Source: Ectothiorhodospira marina (GTDB lineage Bacteria > Pseudomonadota > Gammaproteobacteria > Ectothiorhodospirales > Ectothiorhodospiraceae). Taken from it: 64,000 bases of DNA. The stretch covers positions 1-64,000 of the forward strand of contig NZ_FOAA01000009.1 in NCBI RefSeq assembly GCF_900109495.1, given 5' to 3'. This document shows, piece by piece, positions 1 to 8,308 of the stretch (positions are counted from its first letter, which is position 1; every line of letters begins with the position of its first letter). Both the position numbers and the translations under genes were made by a program. Below the pieces are notes generated by a model that was given only the letters and a program-made list of their open reading frames with translations, was not told the DNA's origin and did not search any database.

Positions 1-1
1 C

Positions 2-148
2 CGGGATGTGAATGCGGCAAGAAATCTTGCCCATTACGCCGTGAGTTCCACGGTGTCAGCCTGTGGAGAGGAAGGCGCTGGCTCAGGTCGCAAGACCGGA
101 GTGAAACCGGCCTCTGTGAAGCAGGAAATCAGCACTGAACCGGTTTAG
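2..148 (+). CDS. tnpB: IS200/IS605-family TnpB (OrfB) C-terminal part, cut by window edge
   Basis: The first reading frame is open from the window edge and encodes RDVNAARNLAHYAV, then a low-complexity tail ending in KPASVKQEISTEPV and a TAG stop. The DVNAARN segment is the third RuvC acidic motif of TnpB, the RNA-guided nuclease ancestral to Cas12. The basic tail ending in KPASVKQE is usual for OrfB proteins of IS200/IS605 elements. Only the last 48 residues lie here, so intactness cannot be judged. No TnpA is visible downstream. The right end of the element and the 3' part of its guide RNA would be expected at or just after the stop codon. Confidence 0.8.
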   Translation, partial: RDVNAARNLAHYAVSSTVSACGEEGAGSGRKTGVKPASVKQEISTEPV

Positions 149-215
149 ATGCTTCTGAAAAGGTTTGGGTAGGTATGATGGAACGGCTGGTGAGCGAGTC
201 CGAAGTTGAGTGCGT

Positions 216-560
216 CTATTGGCATAATATGCCAACATTGTCGGGCTCTTGCATCCACACCGGGATGTCCCTCTGGCCATGCAGCACACGCCAGACGTCG
301 ATGTGGTGCGGATGCTCAACGTAGAACACGACATGCGGGTAGCGTGTCAGCGGCCAAGCGCACAGGCCGGGCAAATTGAGTTCGTGTGCGTAGCGCGTTG
401 AGCCCGTTGCCGGATGGCGACCGATGTGGCCGTAGGCCTTCTCCAGTGCATTGATAAAGCCGAGCGCCACAGCTTCGCTGGCCTCACTCAGGTAGTAGGC
501 AAGAGCCTCGTCAACATCCCGGCTGGCCTGCTCACGCGGGATGACTGCCTTGGCTTTCAC
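216..560 (-). CDS. parE: ParE/RelE-superfamily toxin of a type II toxin-antitoxin pair
   Basis: This 114-residue protein has the ParE-like layout: an N-terminal helix pair (residues 8-50, with GFINALEKAYGHIGRHP), a GLCAWPLTRYPHVVFY strand segment and a basic C-terminal strand (VWRVLHGQRDIP). ParE toxins typically inhibit DNA gyrase, whereas RelE relatives cleave mRNA; the gyrase target is inferred only from the ParD-type partner. The start overlaps the stop of the antitoxin by 4 bp (ATGA), which implies translational coupling. The pair sits beside an insertion-sequence end, as mobile toxin-antitoxin modules often do. A chromosomal stabilising role is possible but not shown. Confidence 0.85.
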   Translation of the reverse strand: MKAKAVIPREQASRDVDEALAYYLSEASEAVALGFINALEKAYGHIGRHPATGSTRYAHELNLPGLCAWPLTRYPHVVFYVEHPHHIDVWRVLHGQRDIPVWMQEPDNVGILCQ

Positions 561-808
561 TCTTGAGCGCCGGCCTTGGCGCTCTTGCGCACCCGGTCAC
601 GCAGGCCTTCAAAGTAGCGGGCATCGGCTGTTGCTGCCGGGACCGAGGCTGCTCCTGCCAACAGCAGCTTCCGCAGATGCAAGCGCTCTTGATCCTTGCG
701 AATCAACTCACGCACGTACTCGCTGCTGGTGCCATAGCCGCGCTGGCTGACCTGTTCGTCCACGAAGGACTTCAGACTGTCCGGGAGAGAGATGTTCATC
801 GTGCTCAT
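557..808 (-). CDS. parD: ParD-family antitoxin (ribbon-helix-helix)
   Basis: This 83-residue protein begins MSTMNISLPDSLKSFVDEQV, a typical ribbon-helix-helix strand and helix. GYGTSSEYVRELIRKDQER follows, which is the ParD signature for the second helix. The C-terminal third (LLAGAASVPAATADARYFEGLRDRVRK) is the segment expected to wrap the toxin. It is the promoter-proximal gene of a two-gene operon with the ParE-like toxin and overlaps it by 4 bp. Autoregulation is likely, because two copies of an 8-bp sequence one helical turn apart lie just upstream of the start. Confidence 0.88.
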   Translation of the reverse strand: MSTMNISLPDSLKSFVDEQVSQRGYGTSSEYVRELIRKDQERLHLRKLLLAGAASVPAATADARYFEGLRDRVRKSAKAGAQE

Positions 809-825
809 GAAACAAGCGTAGGTCT

Positions 826-843
826 TTTGGCAAAATTTGGCAA
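826..843 (-). promoter_or_regulatory. Probable ParD operator: two direct 8-bp repeats
   Basis: TTTGGCAA occurs at 826-833 and again at 836-843 on the plus strand, exactly 10 bp apart and 18-35 bp upstream of the parD start. Direct repeats at one-turn spacing suit cooperative binding of ribbon-helix-helix dimers. The role is inferred from position and spacing. Confidence 0.45.
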
Positions 844-1032
844 GATCCGCTTCTTCGGGGCGGTGACCGATATAGTGGCTGGCCGAGGATACACCGCTTC
901 CACAAACGGGCCGGTATGCATGCTCAAAATCTCCTTTCCTCTTCGTGCAGAGCTACTAGACTCCATCTGTGCCGGGCTATGACCGTGTAACAGTGTGCGG
1001 TTGCCTGGAGACCTGCGACGGAGGAGGCACTG

Positions 1033-1614
1033 ATGAGCGCAAAGAAGATTCTGCTGTTGGTGGGTGACTACGGAGAGGACTACGAGATAATGGTCCCGTT
1101 CCAGGCCCTGTTGATGGTCGGGCATGCGGTGCATGCTGTTTGCCCGGATAAAAAAGCGGGAGAACAGGTGCGTACTGCCATCCATGACTTCGAGGGCGCA
1201 CAGACCTACAGCGAAAAGCCGGGCCACAATTTCACCCTGAACGCCGATTTCGATGGCCTGCAGCCCGACGACTACGACGCCCTGGTGATACCGGGTGGGC
1301 GGGCGCCGGAGTATCTGCGCCTGAACGAGCGAGTGCTCGAGATCGTTCGCCACTTTGCTGCTGCCGGCAAACCGATTGCATCCATTTGCCATGGGTCACA
1401 GATCTTGAGCGCCGCGGGTGTACTGGAGGGCAGAAGCTGCTCCGCATACCCGGCCTGTGGGCCTGAAGTCACGAAGGCTGGCGGCCACTATATGGATATC
1501 GCGGTGGATGACGCACACGTGGACGGCAATCTGGTCACGGCACCCGCCTGGCCCGCGCATCCCGCTTGGCTGGCCCGCTTCCTGGAAGTCCTTGGGACGC
1601 GTATCGAACCGTGA
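1033..1614 (+). CDS. DJ-1/PfpI family protein
   Basis: This 193-residue protein has the class I glutamine amidotransferase-like fold of the DJ-1/PfpI family. The nucleophile elbow is at residues 116-122 (ASICHGS, Cys119 followed by His120) and the conserved acidic residue is near Glu18. VIPGG at 85-89 is also characteristic. Family members act as proteases, glyoxalases/deglycases or chaperones; the sequence does not decide between these. The start is supported by a GGAGG sequence just upstream. Large-subunit catalases carry a domain of this same fold at their C-terminus. A catalase pseudogene lacking that domain lies about 400 bp away on the other strand, but whether the two genes are related is unknown. 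Confidence 0.85.
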   Translation: MSAKKILLLVGDYGEDYEIMVPFQALLMVGHAVHAVCPDKKAGEQVRTAIHDFEGAQTYSEKPGHNFTLNADFDGLQPDDYDALVIPGGRAPEYLRLNERVLEIVRHFAAAGKPIASICHGSQILSAAGVLEGRSCSAYPACGPEVTKAGGHYMDIAVDDAHVDGNLVTAPAWPAHPAWLARFLEVLGTRIEP

Positions 1615-1630
1615 CAGCATGAGTGTGGCA

Positions 1631-1961
1631 TCAGCCTTCGGGGCCTTGTCGTCGGCCGGATCCTGCGGGTAAAGCGGGCACGGCAACCTGCGGCACGTCC
1701 ACTTCGTAACCCGCGAGCTCAAGCCGAAACTCTTTGATCGCCGGGAAGACCCGGCTGATCTCGCGAATCAGGAGGTTGGCCCCGTTCCAATCACGTTCCA
1801 TGGCACGAATCTCCGAAGGTTCGATCCTGGGTGTACAGCGGCACTCGGGCGAACACGAGGGTGGCGGCCGCGGCAAGACCGATCACACCCAGAAACGCCA
1901 CCAGCAGACCCTCACGCCGGAGCCTGGCAGCCCCACAAATCATCGTCGTTCTGGTGCCCAT
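1631..1961 (-). pseudogene. Possible frameshifted small membrane protein remnant
   Basis: From an ATG at 1961 on the minus strand a 56-codon frame encodes one clear hydrophobic segment (LLVAFLGVIGLAAAATLVF) and ends at 1791. A second frame, 1876-1631, continues past it with a coding-like stretch (RDWNGANLLIREISRVFPAI). A single frameshift near 1800-1840 would join them into about 108 residues. I recognise no family. The region lies among other decayed genes, so a broken hypothetical gene is the likeliest reading, but chance open frames cannot be excluded. Confidence 0.25.
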
Positions 1962-1998
1962 CGCGCGTCAACGATGGGCTGTTCGAAGCGCCAGCTTT

Positions 1999-3688
1999 TC
2001 AGACTGCTGCCGCCCCCGGTAACGCCATCAGCGACAATGCCGGAGACACGGTCACCTCCGGCGCCTTTGGATCGGCGATGGCCTTCGGCATGGCATCGGG
2101 CACCTCCATGCCCAAACCATCCACGACCTGGGTAGCCAGGGCCGGTGAGAGGTTCACCAGGGAGGACAACATCCGTTCAAGGATAGCGAGGACCTCAACC
2201 TTGCTCAGCTCAAAGCGGAATGCGGCTGCAATATGCACCTTCTCCACCGCCGTCTGACTCTCGAAGAACAAGGTGGCCTGTGCATAGTGCTCGGCGAACT
2301 TCTCCGGCTTGCCGCGAACCTTGTCATCGGCAATGGGCTCGGGGAAGGACATGAATCCGGCAGTTCCGGCCTGAAAGGGGCAGCCCCCCGCCAATGAATT
2401 GGGCTCGTAGGCCACGCGCCCACGGTGCAGGGCCTGGCGGTGCATGCCATCGCGTTGGTTGTTCTGCACGGGGGCAAGCGGTGTATTGATCGGGATCTCG
2501 TGGAAATTGGGGCCGCCGAGTCGCGTGATCTGTGTATCCGCATAGGAATGGATTCGACCGGCAAGCAAGGGATCATTGGAGAAATCGATGCCCGGGATGA
2601 TGTGCGCCGTGCAGAAGGCGACCTGCTCAGTCTCCGCAAAGAAGTTGTCGGGGTTGCGGTTGAGCACCATGCGTCCGACAGGCAGGATCGGCACCAACTC
2701 CTCCGGGACGATCTCGGCCTGTTCCTCGGTGAATATCTGCAGTCCCAGTTCCCATTCCGGGAAGTCGCCCGACTCGATGGCCTCCCACAAATCACGCCGA
2801 TGAAAATCCGGGTCCGCACCCGATATTTTCACCGCCTCATCCCATAGGAGGGAATGGGTTCCCTGTAGCGGCGTCCAATGGAACTTGCAGAATACCGATT
2901 GACCCTGTTCGTTGAGCAGGCGAAACGTATGCACGCCAAAGCCTTGCATCATCCGATAACTGCGCGGTATGGCACGATCCGACATCACCCACATGAGCAT
3001 GTGCATGGATTCCGGCATCAGCGAGACGAAGTCCCAGAACGTATCATGCGCCGAAGCCGCTTGAGGCATCCCATGATGCGGCTCCGGTTTGAGCGCGTGA
3101 ACCAGATCGGGAAATTTCATTGTACTGGGTCAGCGCACCGTAGGCCTCAAAGTACCCGTGCGCGCCAGAGCCGCGCGCATGGACGATGCGCTCCGGGATG
3201 CGCTCGTGATCGAAATGCGTGATCTTTTCCCGAAGAATGAAATCTTCAAGCAACGAGGGTCCACGCAATCCGGCCTTTAATGTGTTCTGGTTATCGGCAA
3301 TGCCAACACCTTGGTTGGTCGTCAACGGCCGGTCGCTGGCATCGACCCTGACCCGGTCCAGGGAGGCGATGGTCGCGTTCGTCCCGAGCCGGGCTGCACC
3401 ACCCGTCTTCTCAGTCTCGACTTCCTCGGTGGCCGTGCTGGCGGTCAAGGCGCCGGAGTCCGGCTCCACAGTCACGCCGGCAGGTGGCGCCACGGCATTG
3501 TCGTAACCGTACTCGAGCTCCTTGATGCTGTTATAGGGCATCTGGGCGACGAACTCGTCACTCGCGCGGGCCTGTTCGGCTGCGATGTCGTTGGATTCAA
3601 GCACACTGTCGCCACCCTGCCCTGCTGTGGCGGATCGATCGCCCTTGGGTTTCTGTGACGGCCGGGCCGGTCTTTTGTGCGTAGCCAT
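1999..3688 (-). pseudogene. katE: Large-subunit (KatE/HPII-type) catalase, inactivated by internal deletion
   Basis: The N-terminal frame starts at 3688 behind a GGAGAC site ([12 protein letters not shown]) and runs through [19 protein letters not shown] and the active-site region [20 protein letters not shown] to ALTQY near 3122. The frame then shifts, and homology resumes directly at [19 protein letters not shown] and continues to 1999. Compared with E. coli KatE, about 60-65 residues between these points are missing. The lost part includes the FVRFSTVQG and GNN-PVFFIQDA segments, which hold the distal asparagine of the haem pocket. The C-terminal DJ-1-like domain of HPII is also absent. 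A deletion of this size with a shift of frame cannot be a simple sequencing slip. The gene is therefore almost certainly non-functional. Confidence 0.88.
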
Positions 3689-4039
3689 GATGCGTCTCCG
3701 GCAGAGTGGGGGGATGTGGACCAGGGATGTGCCGCTGGAACCACCAATTCGTGATGGATCTTCATGCTGCCGTCGAGACTCGTCTGTGCGATAACAAACG
3801 TAGGCATGGCCCCTTAAGCCCACCTCCACCATCCGGTTCCGTCTGGCGCTCCGTGAGGTAGCGCACCGACGCGCCTGTAGTAGCCCCCCACACTGCCCCA
3901 CAACCAGACGACGGGTTGCCCCTGGTCGTGCACGATCCCCGGTTCGGGCTGCGCACAGATCGACCGCCGCCTCCATCCATTGTCAGCGCCCTTGTTCCTT
4001 TGCCGGGCTGGGATGTCATTGACTGGGAGACGAATACCT
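3689..4039. other. Intergenic region between divergent catalase remnant and cls-like gene
   Basis: About 350 bp separate the starts of the catalase pseudogene and the phospholipase D gene. Ribosome-binding sites are visible at both ends. I see no convincing gene, hairpin or repeat inside; promoters for both directions are expected but I could not pick them confidently. Confidence 0.4.
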
Positions 4040-5305
4040 ATGCTCTGGATTATCACAATCACAGCGCTGGCCACCAGCCTGGTGTTGGTGTTCTTGCAGA
4101 ACTTCAAGACACCCGAGAAGGCAGTGGAACGCAAAGTCGCCCATCGCCACGCGGTCTCCGATCCCCAGTTTCGACGGGAGATGTCCGTCCTGATGGGCCC
4201 GTCGATCGTGCAAGGCAATCGAGTGACCGCGCTGCAAAACGGTCAAGAGATCTTTCCGGCGATGTTGCTGGCCATTCGTTCGGCGCAGACATCGATCACC
4301 TTTGAGACGCACATCTACTGGTCAGGTGAAATGGGGGAGGCGTTCTCGCAAGCCTTTTCCGAACGCGCCCGCGCGGGCGTGCCTGTGAGCGTCATCATCG
4401 ATTGGGTCGGCAGCAACAAGATGGAGCCGTCGCTGCTGGATTCCATGCAGGCTGCCGGTGTGCGGGTGCAACGATATCGACCGCTGCACTGGTACCACAT
4501 CGGCCGCATGAACAACCGCACCCATCGCAAGCTGTTGGTGGTCGATGGGTGCATCGGGTTCACCGGGGGGGTGGGCATCGCGGACCAATGGACGGGTGAC
4601 GGTGGCGATCCCGATCACTGGCGAGACACTCACTACCGCATTGAAGGGCCCGTGGTGGCTCAGTTGCAAGCGGCCTTCAACGACAATTGGATCAAGACCA
4701 CGGGGCAGGTACTGAACGGCCCGAGCTACTTCCCGGCCCTCCAGGGGCACGGCGACATGGACGCACACGTGTTCGTTGCCTCGCCGTCCGGCGGGAGCGA
4801 GAGCATGCATCTGATGTACCTGCTTGCCATCGCGGCGTCTGAAGTGACGATCGACCTGGCAGCATCCTATTTCGTGCCCGACAGGCTATTGATCCGGGCC
4901 CTGATTGCGGCACGTGGTCGCAACGTGCGCGTTCGCATCCTGTTGCCTGGCCCGCACATTGATGCGTTCACGGTCAAGATCGCCTCCAAGGCGGATTGGG
5001 GCGAGCTTCTGCACGCAGGTGCCGAGATCCATGTCTATCAGCCGACCATGCTGCATACCAAGCTGCTGATCATCGATGCCGAGTTTGTCTCCGTGGGTTC
5101 AACCAATTTCGACATGCGTTCGATTCGGCTCAATGACGAAGCGAGTCTTAATATATACAGCACCGCCTTCGCCACCCAGACGACGGCGGTATTCGAGGAC
5201 GACCTACTGAGGGCTGAGCCGTATTCCCTGGCCTACTGGCAGCGCCGTTCATGGCGCGAAAAGGTATCCGAAAGGATACTCCTGCCCATCAGATCACAGC
5301 TTTGA
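4040..5305 (+). CDS. Cardiolipin synthase-like phospholipase D protein
   Basis: This 421-residue protein has one N-terminal membrane anchor (MLWIITITALATSLVLVFLQ) and two HKD phospholipase D motifs, THRKLLVVDG and LHTKLLIIDA, each followed by the usual Gly/Ser-rich strand (FTGGVGIAD; VGSTNFDMRS). This layout matches ClsB/ClsC-type cardiolipin synthases, which join phosphatidyl groups at the inner membrane. The start at 4040 is chosen because GGGAGA lies 9 nt upstream and it places the membrane segment at the N-terminus. The frame is open upstream to 3980, but those codons look non-coding. It stands alone, divergent from the catalase remnant and followed by a CsbD-like gene. Confidence 0.88.
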   Translation: MLWIITITALATSLVLVFLQNFKTPEKAVERKVAHRHAVSDPQFRREMSVLMGPSIVQGNRVTALQNGQEIFPAMLLAIRSAQTSITFETHIYWSGEMGEAFSQAFSERARAGVPVSVIIDWVGSNKMEPSLLDSMQAAGVRVQRYRPLHWYHIGRMNNRTHRKLLVVDGCIGFTGGVGIADQWTGDGGDPDHWRDTHYRIEGPVVAQLQAAFNDNWIKTTGQVLNGPSYFPALQGHGDMDAHVFVASPSGGSESMHLMYLLAIAASEVTIDLAASYFVPDRLLIRALIAARGRNVRVRILLPGPHIDAFTVKIASKADWGELLHAGAEIHVYQPTMLHTKLLIIDAEFVSVGSTNFDMRSIRLNDEASLNIYSTAFATQTTAVFEDDLLRAEPYSLAYWQRRSWREKVSERILLPIRSQL

Positions 5306-5456
5306 TATAAGACCCCGGCAAAGTGACTCGGCATATGTTGGACAACGCACAGACCCGAACTCGAGCCGCCATTACCGTGAGAACCACATCCTGCGTCTAC
5401 ATGACTTCATGTCAAGAGGCAGGATCCCGATAAAACAATGGCCTGGAGATCAGTTC

Positions 5457-5630
5457 ATGAACAGAAATGAGGGCAACTCCCGAGTAAACGAATCCAGGGA
5501 AAAGAAGGTTACCAGCAAGGTGATCCGCGACGAAGGCAAGGGGCACAAGGGAAAGGACGAGAAGCATGGCGACAAGAAAGGGGCCGTACTGGGAGAGATC
5601 AACAGCGACTCCAAGAGGGACACGAAATAA
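5457..5630 (+). CDS. CsbD-like small hydrophilic stress protein (divergent)
   Basis: This 57-residue, highly charged protein contains the MNRNEG, KKVTSKVIRDEGKGHKGK and GEINSD elements reminiscent of CsbD-family general stress proteins, whose function is unknown. Several glycines of the usual GK repeats are replaced, so the match is only partial. The start at 5457 is preceded by GGAGAT. It ends 3 nt before the CheB remnant, which suggests the two were once co-transcribed. An alternative is that it too is a decaying gene. Confidence 0.5.
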   Translation: MNRNEGNSRVNESREKKVTSKVIRDEGKGHKGKDEKHGDKKGAVLGEINSDSKRDTK

Positions 5631-5633
5631 ACG

Positions 5634-6205
5634 ATGAATAAAACGGCAGATCCGATGCTGATTATGATTGGGCCCTCCGCTGGTGGCATGGCGGCACTGA
5701 AGGCACTGGTCGCGCAATTTCAGGAGGATTTTCCGGCTCCCCATCTTTATCGTCAGCCACATGAGCGCAGATACCACCGGAGAAGGGCTTGTGAAGGTCT
5801 TGAATGCAAGCGGCGGCCTGACGTGTGTACATGCGCACGATCAACAGCCCTTCGAACGTGGTCATATTTATCTGGCGCCCTCCGATCAACACATGCTGAT
5901 CGTGAAAGGAAAGATACTCATCACCAAAGGCGCCCGGGAAAACCGTTCCCGCCCGGCCATTGATCCCTTGTTCCGTTCCGCAGCAGTGGCCTATGGCAAC
6001 CGGGTCATAGGCATCATTCTCACAGGCTACCTGGATGATGGCACCAGCGGCATGATGGCCATTAAACGATGCGGAGGCGTCTGCATTGCCCAAGATCCCG
6101 CGAATGCCTCTTCTCCGGACATGCCGCGATCGGTCATAGCGAATGTTGAAGCGGATCATTGTTTACCGATCGCCCAGATGGGGGCACTGTTATCCGATTC
6201 GCGAC
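5634..6205 (+). pseudogene. CheB-type methylesterase domain, frameshifted
   Basis: A complete CheB methylesterase domain can be read across two frames. The first gives MLIMIGPSAGGMAALKALV (the catalytic serine is in GPSAGG) up to DFPAP. The second gives IFIVSHMSADTTGEGL (catalytic His) through to GYLDDGTSGM (catalytic Asp) and ANVEADHCLPIAQMGALLSD. The switch falls in a CCCC run at 5739-5742, so one extra C explains it. No receiver domain precedes it, which is usual for CheB domains of CheB-CheR-PAS sensor hybrids. The domain ends abruptly near 6205 against an EAL fragment. Restoring the single base would give an intact domain, so assembly error should be checked, but the abrupt junction argues for real decay. 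Confidence 0.8.
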
Positions 6206-6762
6206 TGGAAGGCCCGGGGTGTGCCAACCGTGCCCGTGGCGGTCAACCTGTCAGCACGTGAGTTTCGGGAGCCCGGCGTTGTCGAACGCATCCTGGGCGT
6301 GTTGGCGGATACGGGTCTGGACGCCCGTGCTCTGGAAATCGAGATTACCGAGAGCGCGGCCATGAGTTCCATCGAACAGACCATAGGCACCCTCACCGAC
6401 CTCAATGCCCATGGGGTGCGCGTGTCCATTGACGACTTTGGTACCGCCTACTCTTCCTTGAACACCTCAAGCGCCTGCCGGTGTACGCCATCAAGATTGA
6501 TCGCTCCTTCGTCTCCGATATGGAGGAAGACCCTGCCCATCATCCCGAGGATGCCGCCATCATTCGGGCGATCATCGGCCTGGGCGAGACCCTGGGCATG
6601 AGGGTCATCGCCGAGGGCATCGAGAACACGGTACAGCGGGATTTCTTGCTGGATCATGGCTGCGTGAAGGGACAGGGCTATCTGTTCAGCCGTCCGTTGC
6701 CGGCCGAGGAGGTGGAGAAATTGTTGTTGCATTCAAACCCCCTGGATCTGGACGATTCCTGA
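6206..6762 (+). pseudogene. EAL-domain (c-di-GMP phosphodiesterase) C-terminal remnant, frameshifted
   Basis: The first frame reads DWKARGVPTVPVAVNLSARE, then ALEIEITESAAM and VRVSIDDFGTAYSSLN. A one-base loss near 6464 shifts to YAIKIDRSFVSDME, VIAEGIE and KGQGYLFSRPL. These are the second half of an EAL domain, in the right order. The N-terminal half, with the EAL signature itself and the first metal ligand, is missing, because the segment is fused to the end of the CheB remnant without a linker. The simplest history is a large internal deletion in a long CheB...GGDEF-EAL signalling gene, or a deletion joining two neighbours. It cannot make an active phosphodiesterase. Confidence 0.8.
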
Positions 6763-6768
6763 CCTCCA

Positions 6769-7551
6769 TCAAACAGTGGAACAGAGGGCCGAGGGATGCC
6801 CGCCGCGGATGGCCTCCAGCACCCGCTCCTCGAAGCGGGCCACCAGCCCCGGTGGACGCCGTCCCTGTTTACCGGAGGCGGGATTGCGCAGTTCCGCCAG
6901 AGGACGGCCCGGGGTTCGACCCATCACCAACACCCGGTCACAGAGATGGGCCACCTCGCGCACGTCGTGGCTGACGAAGATCACTCCCAAGTCCAGGGCC
7001 CGCACTCGGGTACGCACCAACTCCAGCAGATCGGTACGGGTAAAATAATCCAGGCTGGAGAAGGGTTCGTCCATGAGCAGCAAGTCCGGTTGCATGGCCA
7101 GGGCCCGGGCAATGCCCACCCGCTGACGCATCCCACCGGAGAGTCGGGCCGGATACTGCTCCTCCGCTCCCTCCAGGCCCACGGCATGAAGTGCCTCCAG
7201 GGCCCGCACCCTATCGCGACGCCGCAGCACCAGTTCCACGTTACGCCGCGCCGTCAGCCAGGGCAGCAGGTTCGGGTCCTGAAATACCATCCCCAGACGG
7301 CGATCATCCCGCCGGATCACCCCCTCATCCGGGTGTTCGCGCCCGGCCACCAGACGCAGCAGCGTGGACTTGCCGCAGCCGCTGGCACCACAGATCCCCA
7401 CCACCTCGCCGCGACGCACCACAAGATCCACCCCCTGAACCCCCTGACCACCGGGAAAGATCCGGGTCACCCCCTCCAGCGTTAGCAGGACCGGGGCGTC
7501 GGAGGGTCCGTCCTCGCAGGAACAGCGGAATTCGGTCTGCAGGTCACTCAT
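6769..7551 (-). CDS. ABC transporter ATP-binding protein, NitT/TauT (SsuB/TauB) type
   Basis: This 260-residue ATPase has Walker A GASGCGKST, Q-loop VFQDPNLLPW, signature LSGGMRQRVGIARALA, Walker B LLLMDEPFSSLD and switch His in FVSHDVREV. The FQDPNLLPW and DEPFSSLD forms are typical of the nitrate/sulfonate/taurine importer family. The start at 7551 overlaps the upstream permease by 8 bp; a longer frame to 7884 is a shadow of the permease. It energises import of an unidentified small anion or cofactor precursor through the adjacent permease and binding protein. It is the last gene of the operon. Confidence 0.9.
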   Translation of the reverse strand: MSDLQTEFRCSCEDGPSDAPVLLTLEGVTRIFPGGQGVQGVDLVVRRGEVVGICGASGCGKSTLLRLVAGREHPDEGVIRRDDRRLGMVFQDPNLLPWLTARRNVELVLRRRDRVRALEALHAVGLEGAEEQYPARLSGGMRQRVGIARALAMQPDLLLMDEPFSSLDYFTRTDLLELVRTRVRALDLGVIFVSHDVREVAHLCDRVLVMGRTPGRPLAELRNPASGKQGRRPPGLVARFEERVLEAIRGGHPSALCSTV

Positions 7552-8308
7552 GACGTAAGCGCCTCTCGATGCGGTGCCGCACCGGGTCGATGAGCAGGTA
7601 TTCCAGGGCCAGCCCCAGCAACACGATCCAGAGGATGGTGGCGTAGACGTCGTCGATGGCTCCGTAGAGATAGCCGCCCCAGAGGGACTGCCCCAGGCCG
7701 GCATCGCTGGAAAAGGCCTCGGCCATGATGACACTGCGCCAGGCCACCGACAGAGCGCTGGAAGCGGCTCCTGTGAGGGTGAGGGCCAGGTGGGGGAGAA
7801 AAATGTACCACACCCGCGTCCAGCGGGAGAGACGGTAGACATGGGCCATGTCCAGCAGCCCCTGGTCCACCTGGGAGATGCCATGAGCGGTGGCCATGTA
7901 GACCAGCGGCAAGGCCATGCTCACCCCCACCAGCACAGGGGGGCCAGACCCGATCCCCAGCCAAAGCACCGCCAGCACCAGCCAGGCGATGTGGGGCGCG
8001 GCCTCCACCACCACCACCACCGGATGCAGGGCCCGCCCCAGGGCGGGCCAGCGCCCGACACCGAGCCCAAGCAACACCCCGCCCAGCAGGGAGAGGAAGA
8101 AGGCCAGCAGCACATTGCGCAGAGTGACCGCACTGTCAACCCACAGCGCCCCGTCACCCAGTAGGGTAACGAGGCGATCGGTCACGGCCCAGGGAGTGGG
8201 CAGGATGGCAGCGGGCAATTGCAGGCTAGCCAGGCTCCAGAGGAGCAGCAGCCCCGCCAGTCCCGCTGCCGGAGGCGCCAGACGCCTCCAGGAAAAAGAA
8301 AGGCTCAT
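7544..8308 (-). CDS. ABC transporter permease, NitT/TauT type
   Basis: This 254-residue inner-membrane protein has about six hydrophobic segments and the permease coupling loop in its second half (WRSVIMAEAFSSDAGLGQSLWGGY). The loop matches the EAA loop of SsuC/TauC-like permeases, which read xWxxxxxAE-GLG. It overlaps the binding-protein gene by 4 bp and the ATPase gene by 8 bp, so all three are co-translated. Two copies of the permease should form the channel. The substrate cannot be told from the sequence. Confidence 0.88.
   Translation of the reverse strand: MSLSFSWRRLAPPAAGLAGLLLLWSLASLQLPAAILPTPWAVTDRLVTLLGDGALWVDSAVTLRNVLLAFFLSLLGGVLLGLGVGRWPALGRALHPVVVVVEAAPHIAWLVLAVLWLGIGSGPPVLVGVSMALPLVYMATAHGISQVDQGLLDMAHVYRLSRWTRVWYIFLPHLALTLTGAASSALSVAWRSVIMAEAFSSDAGLGQSLWGGYLYGAIDDVYATILWIVLLGLALEYLLIDPVRHRIERRLRHE

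Noticed and set aside
1033-1614. The PfpI-like gene as the detached C-terminal domain of the broken catalase
   Set aside because: It lies on the opposite strand with its own start and ribosome-binding site, so it is an independent gene; only the fold is shared.
3762-4019. 85-codon minus-strand frame between the catalase remnant and the phospholipase D gene
   Set aside because: Gly/Arg/Ser-rich with no ribosome-binding site or homology; likely non-coding.
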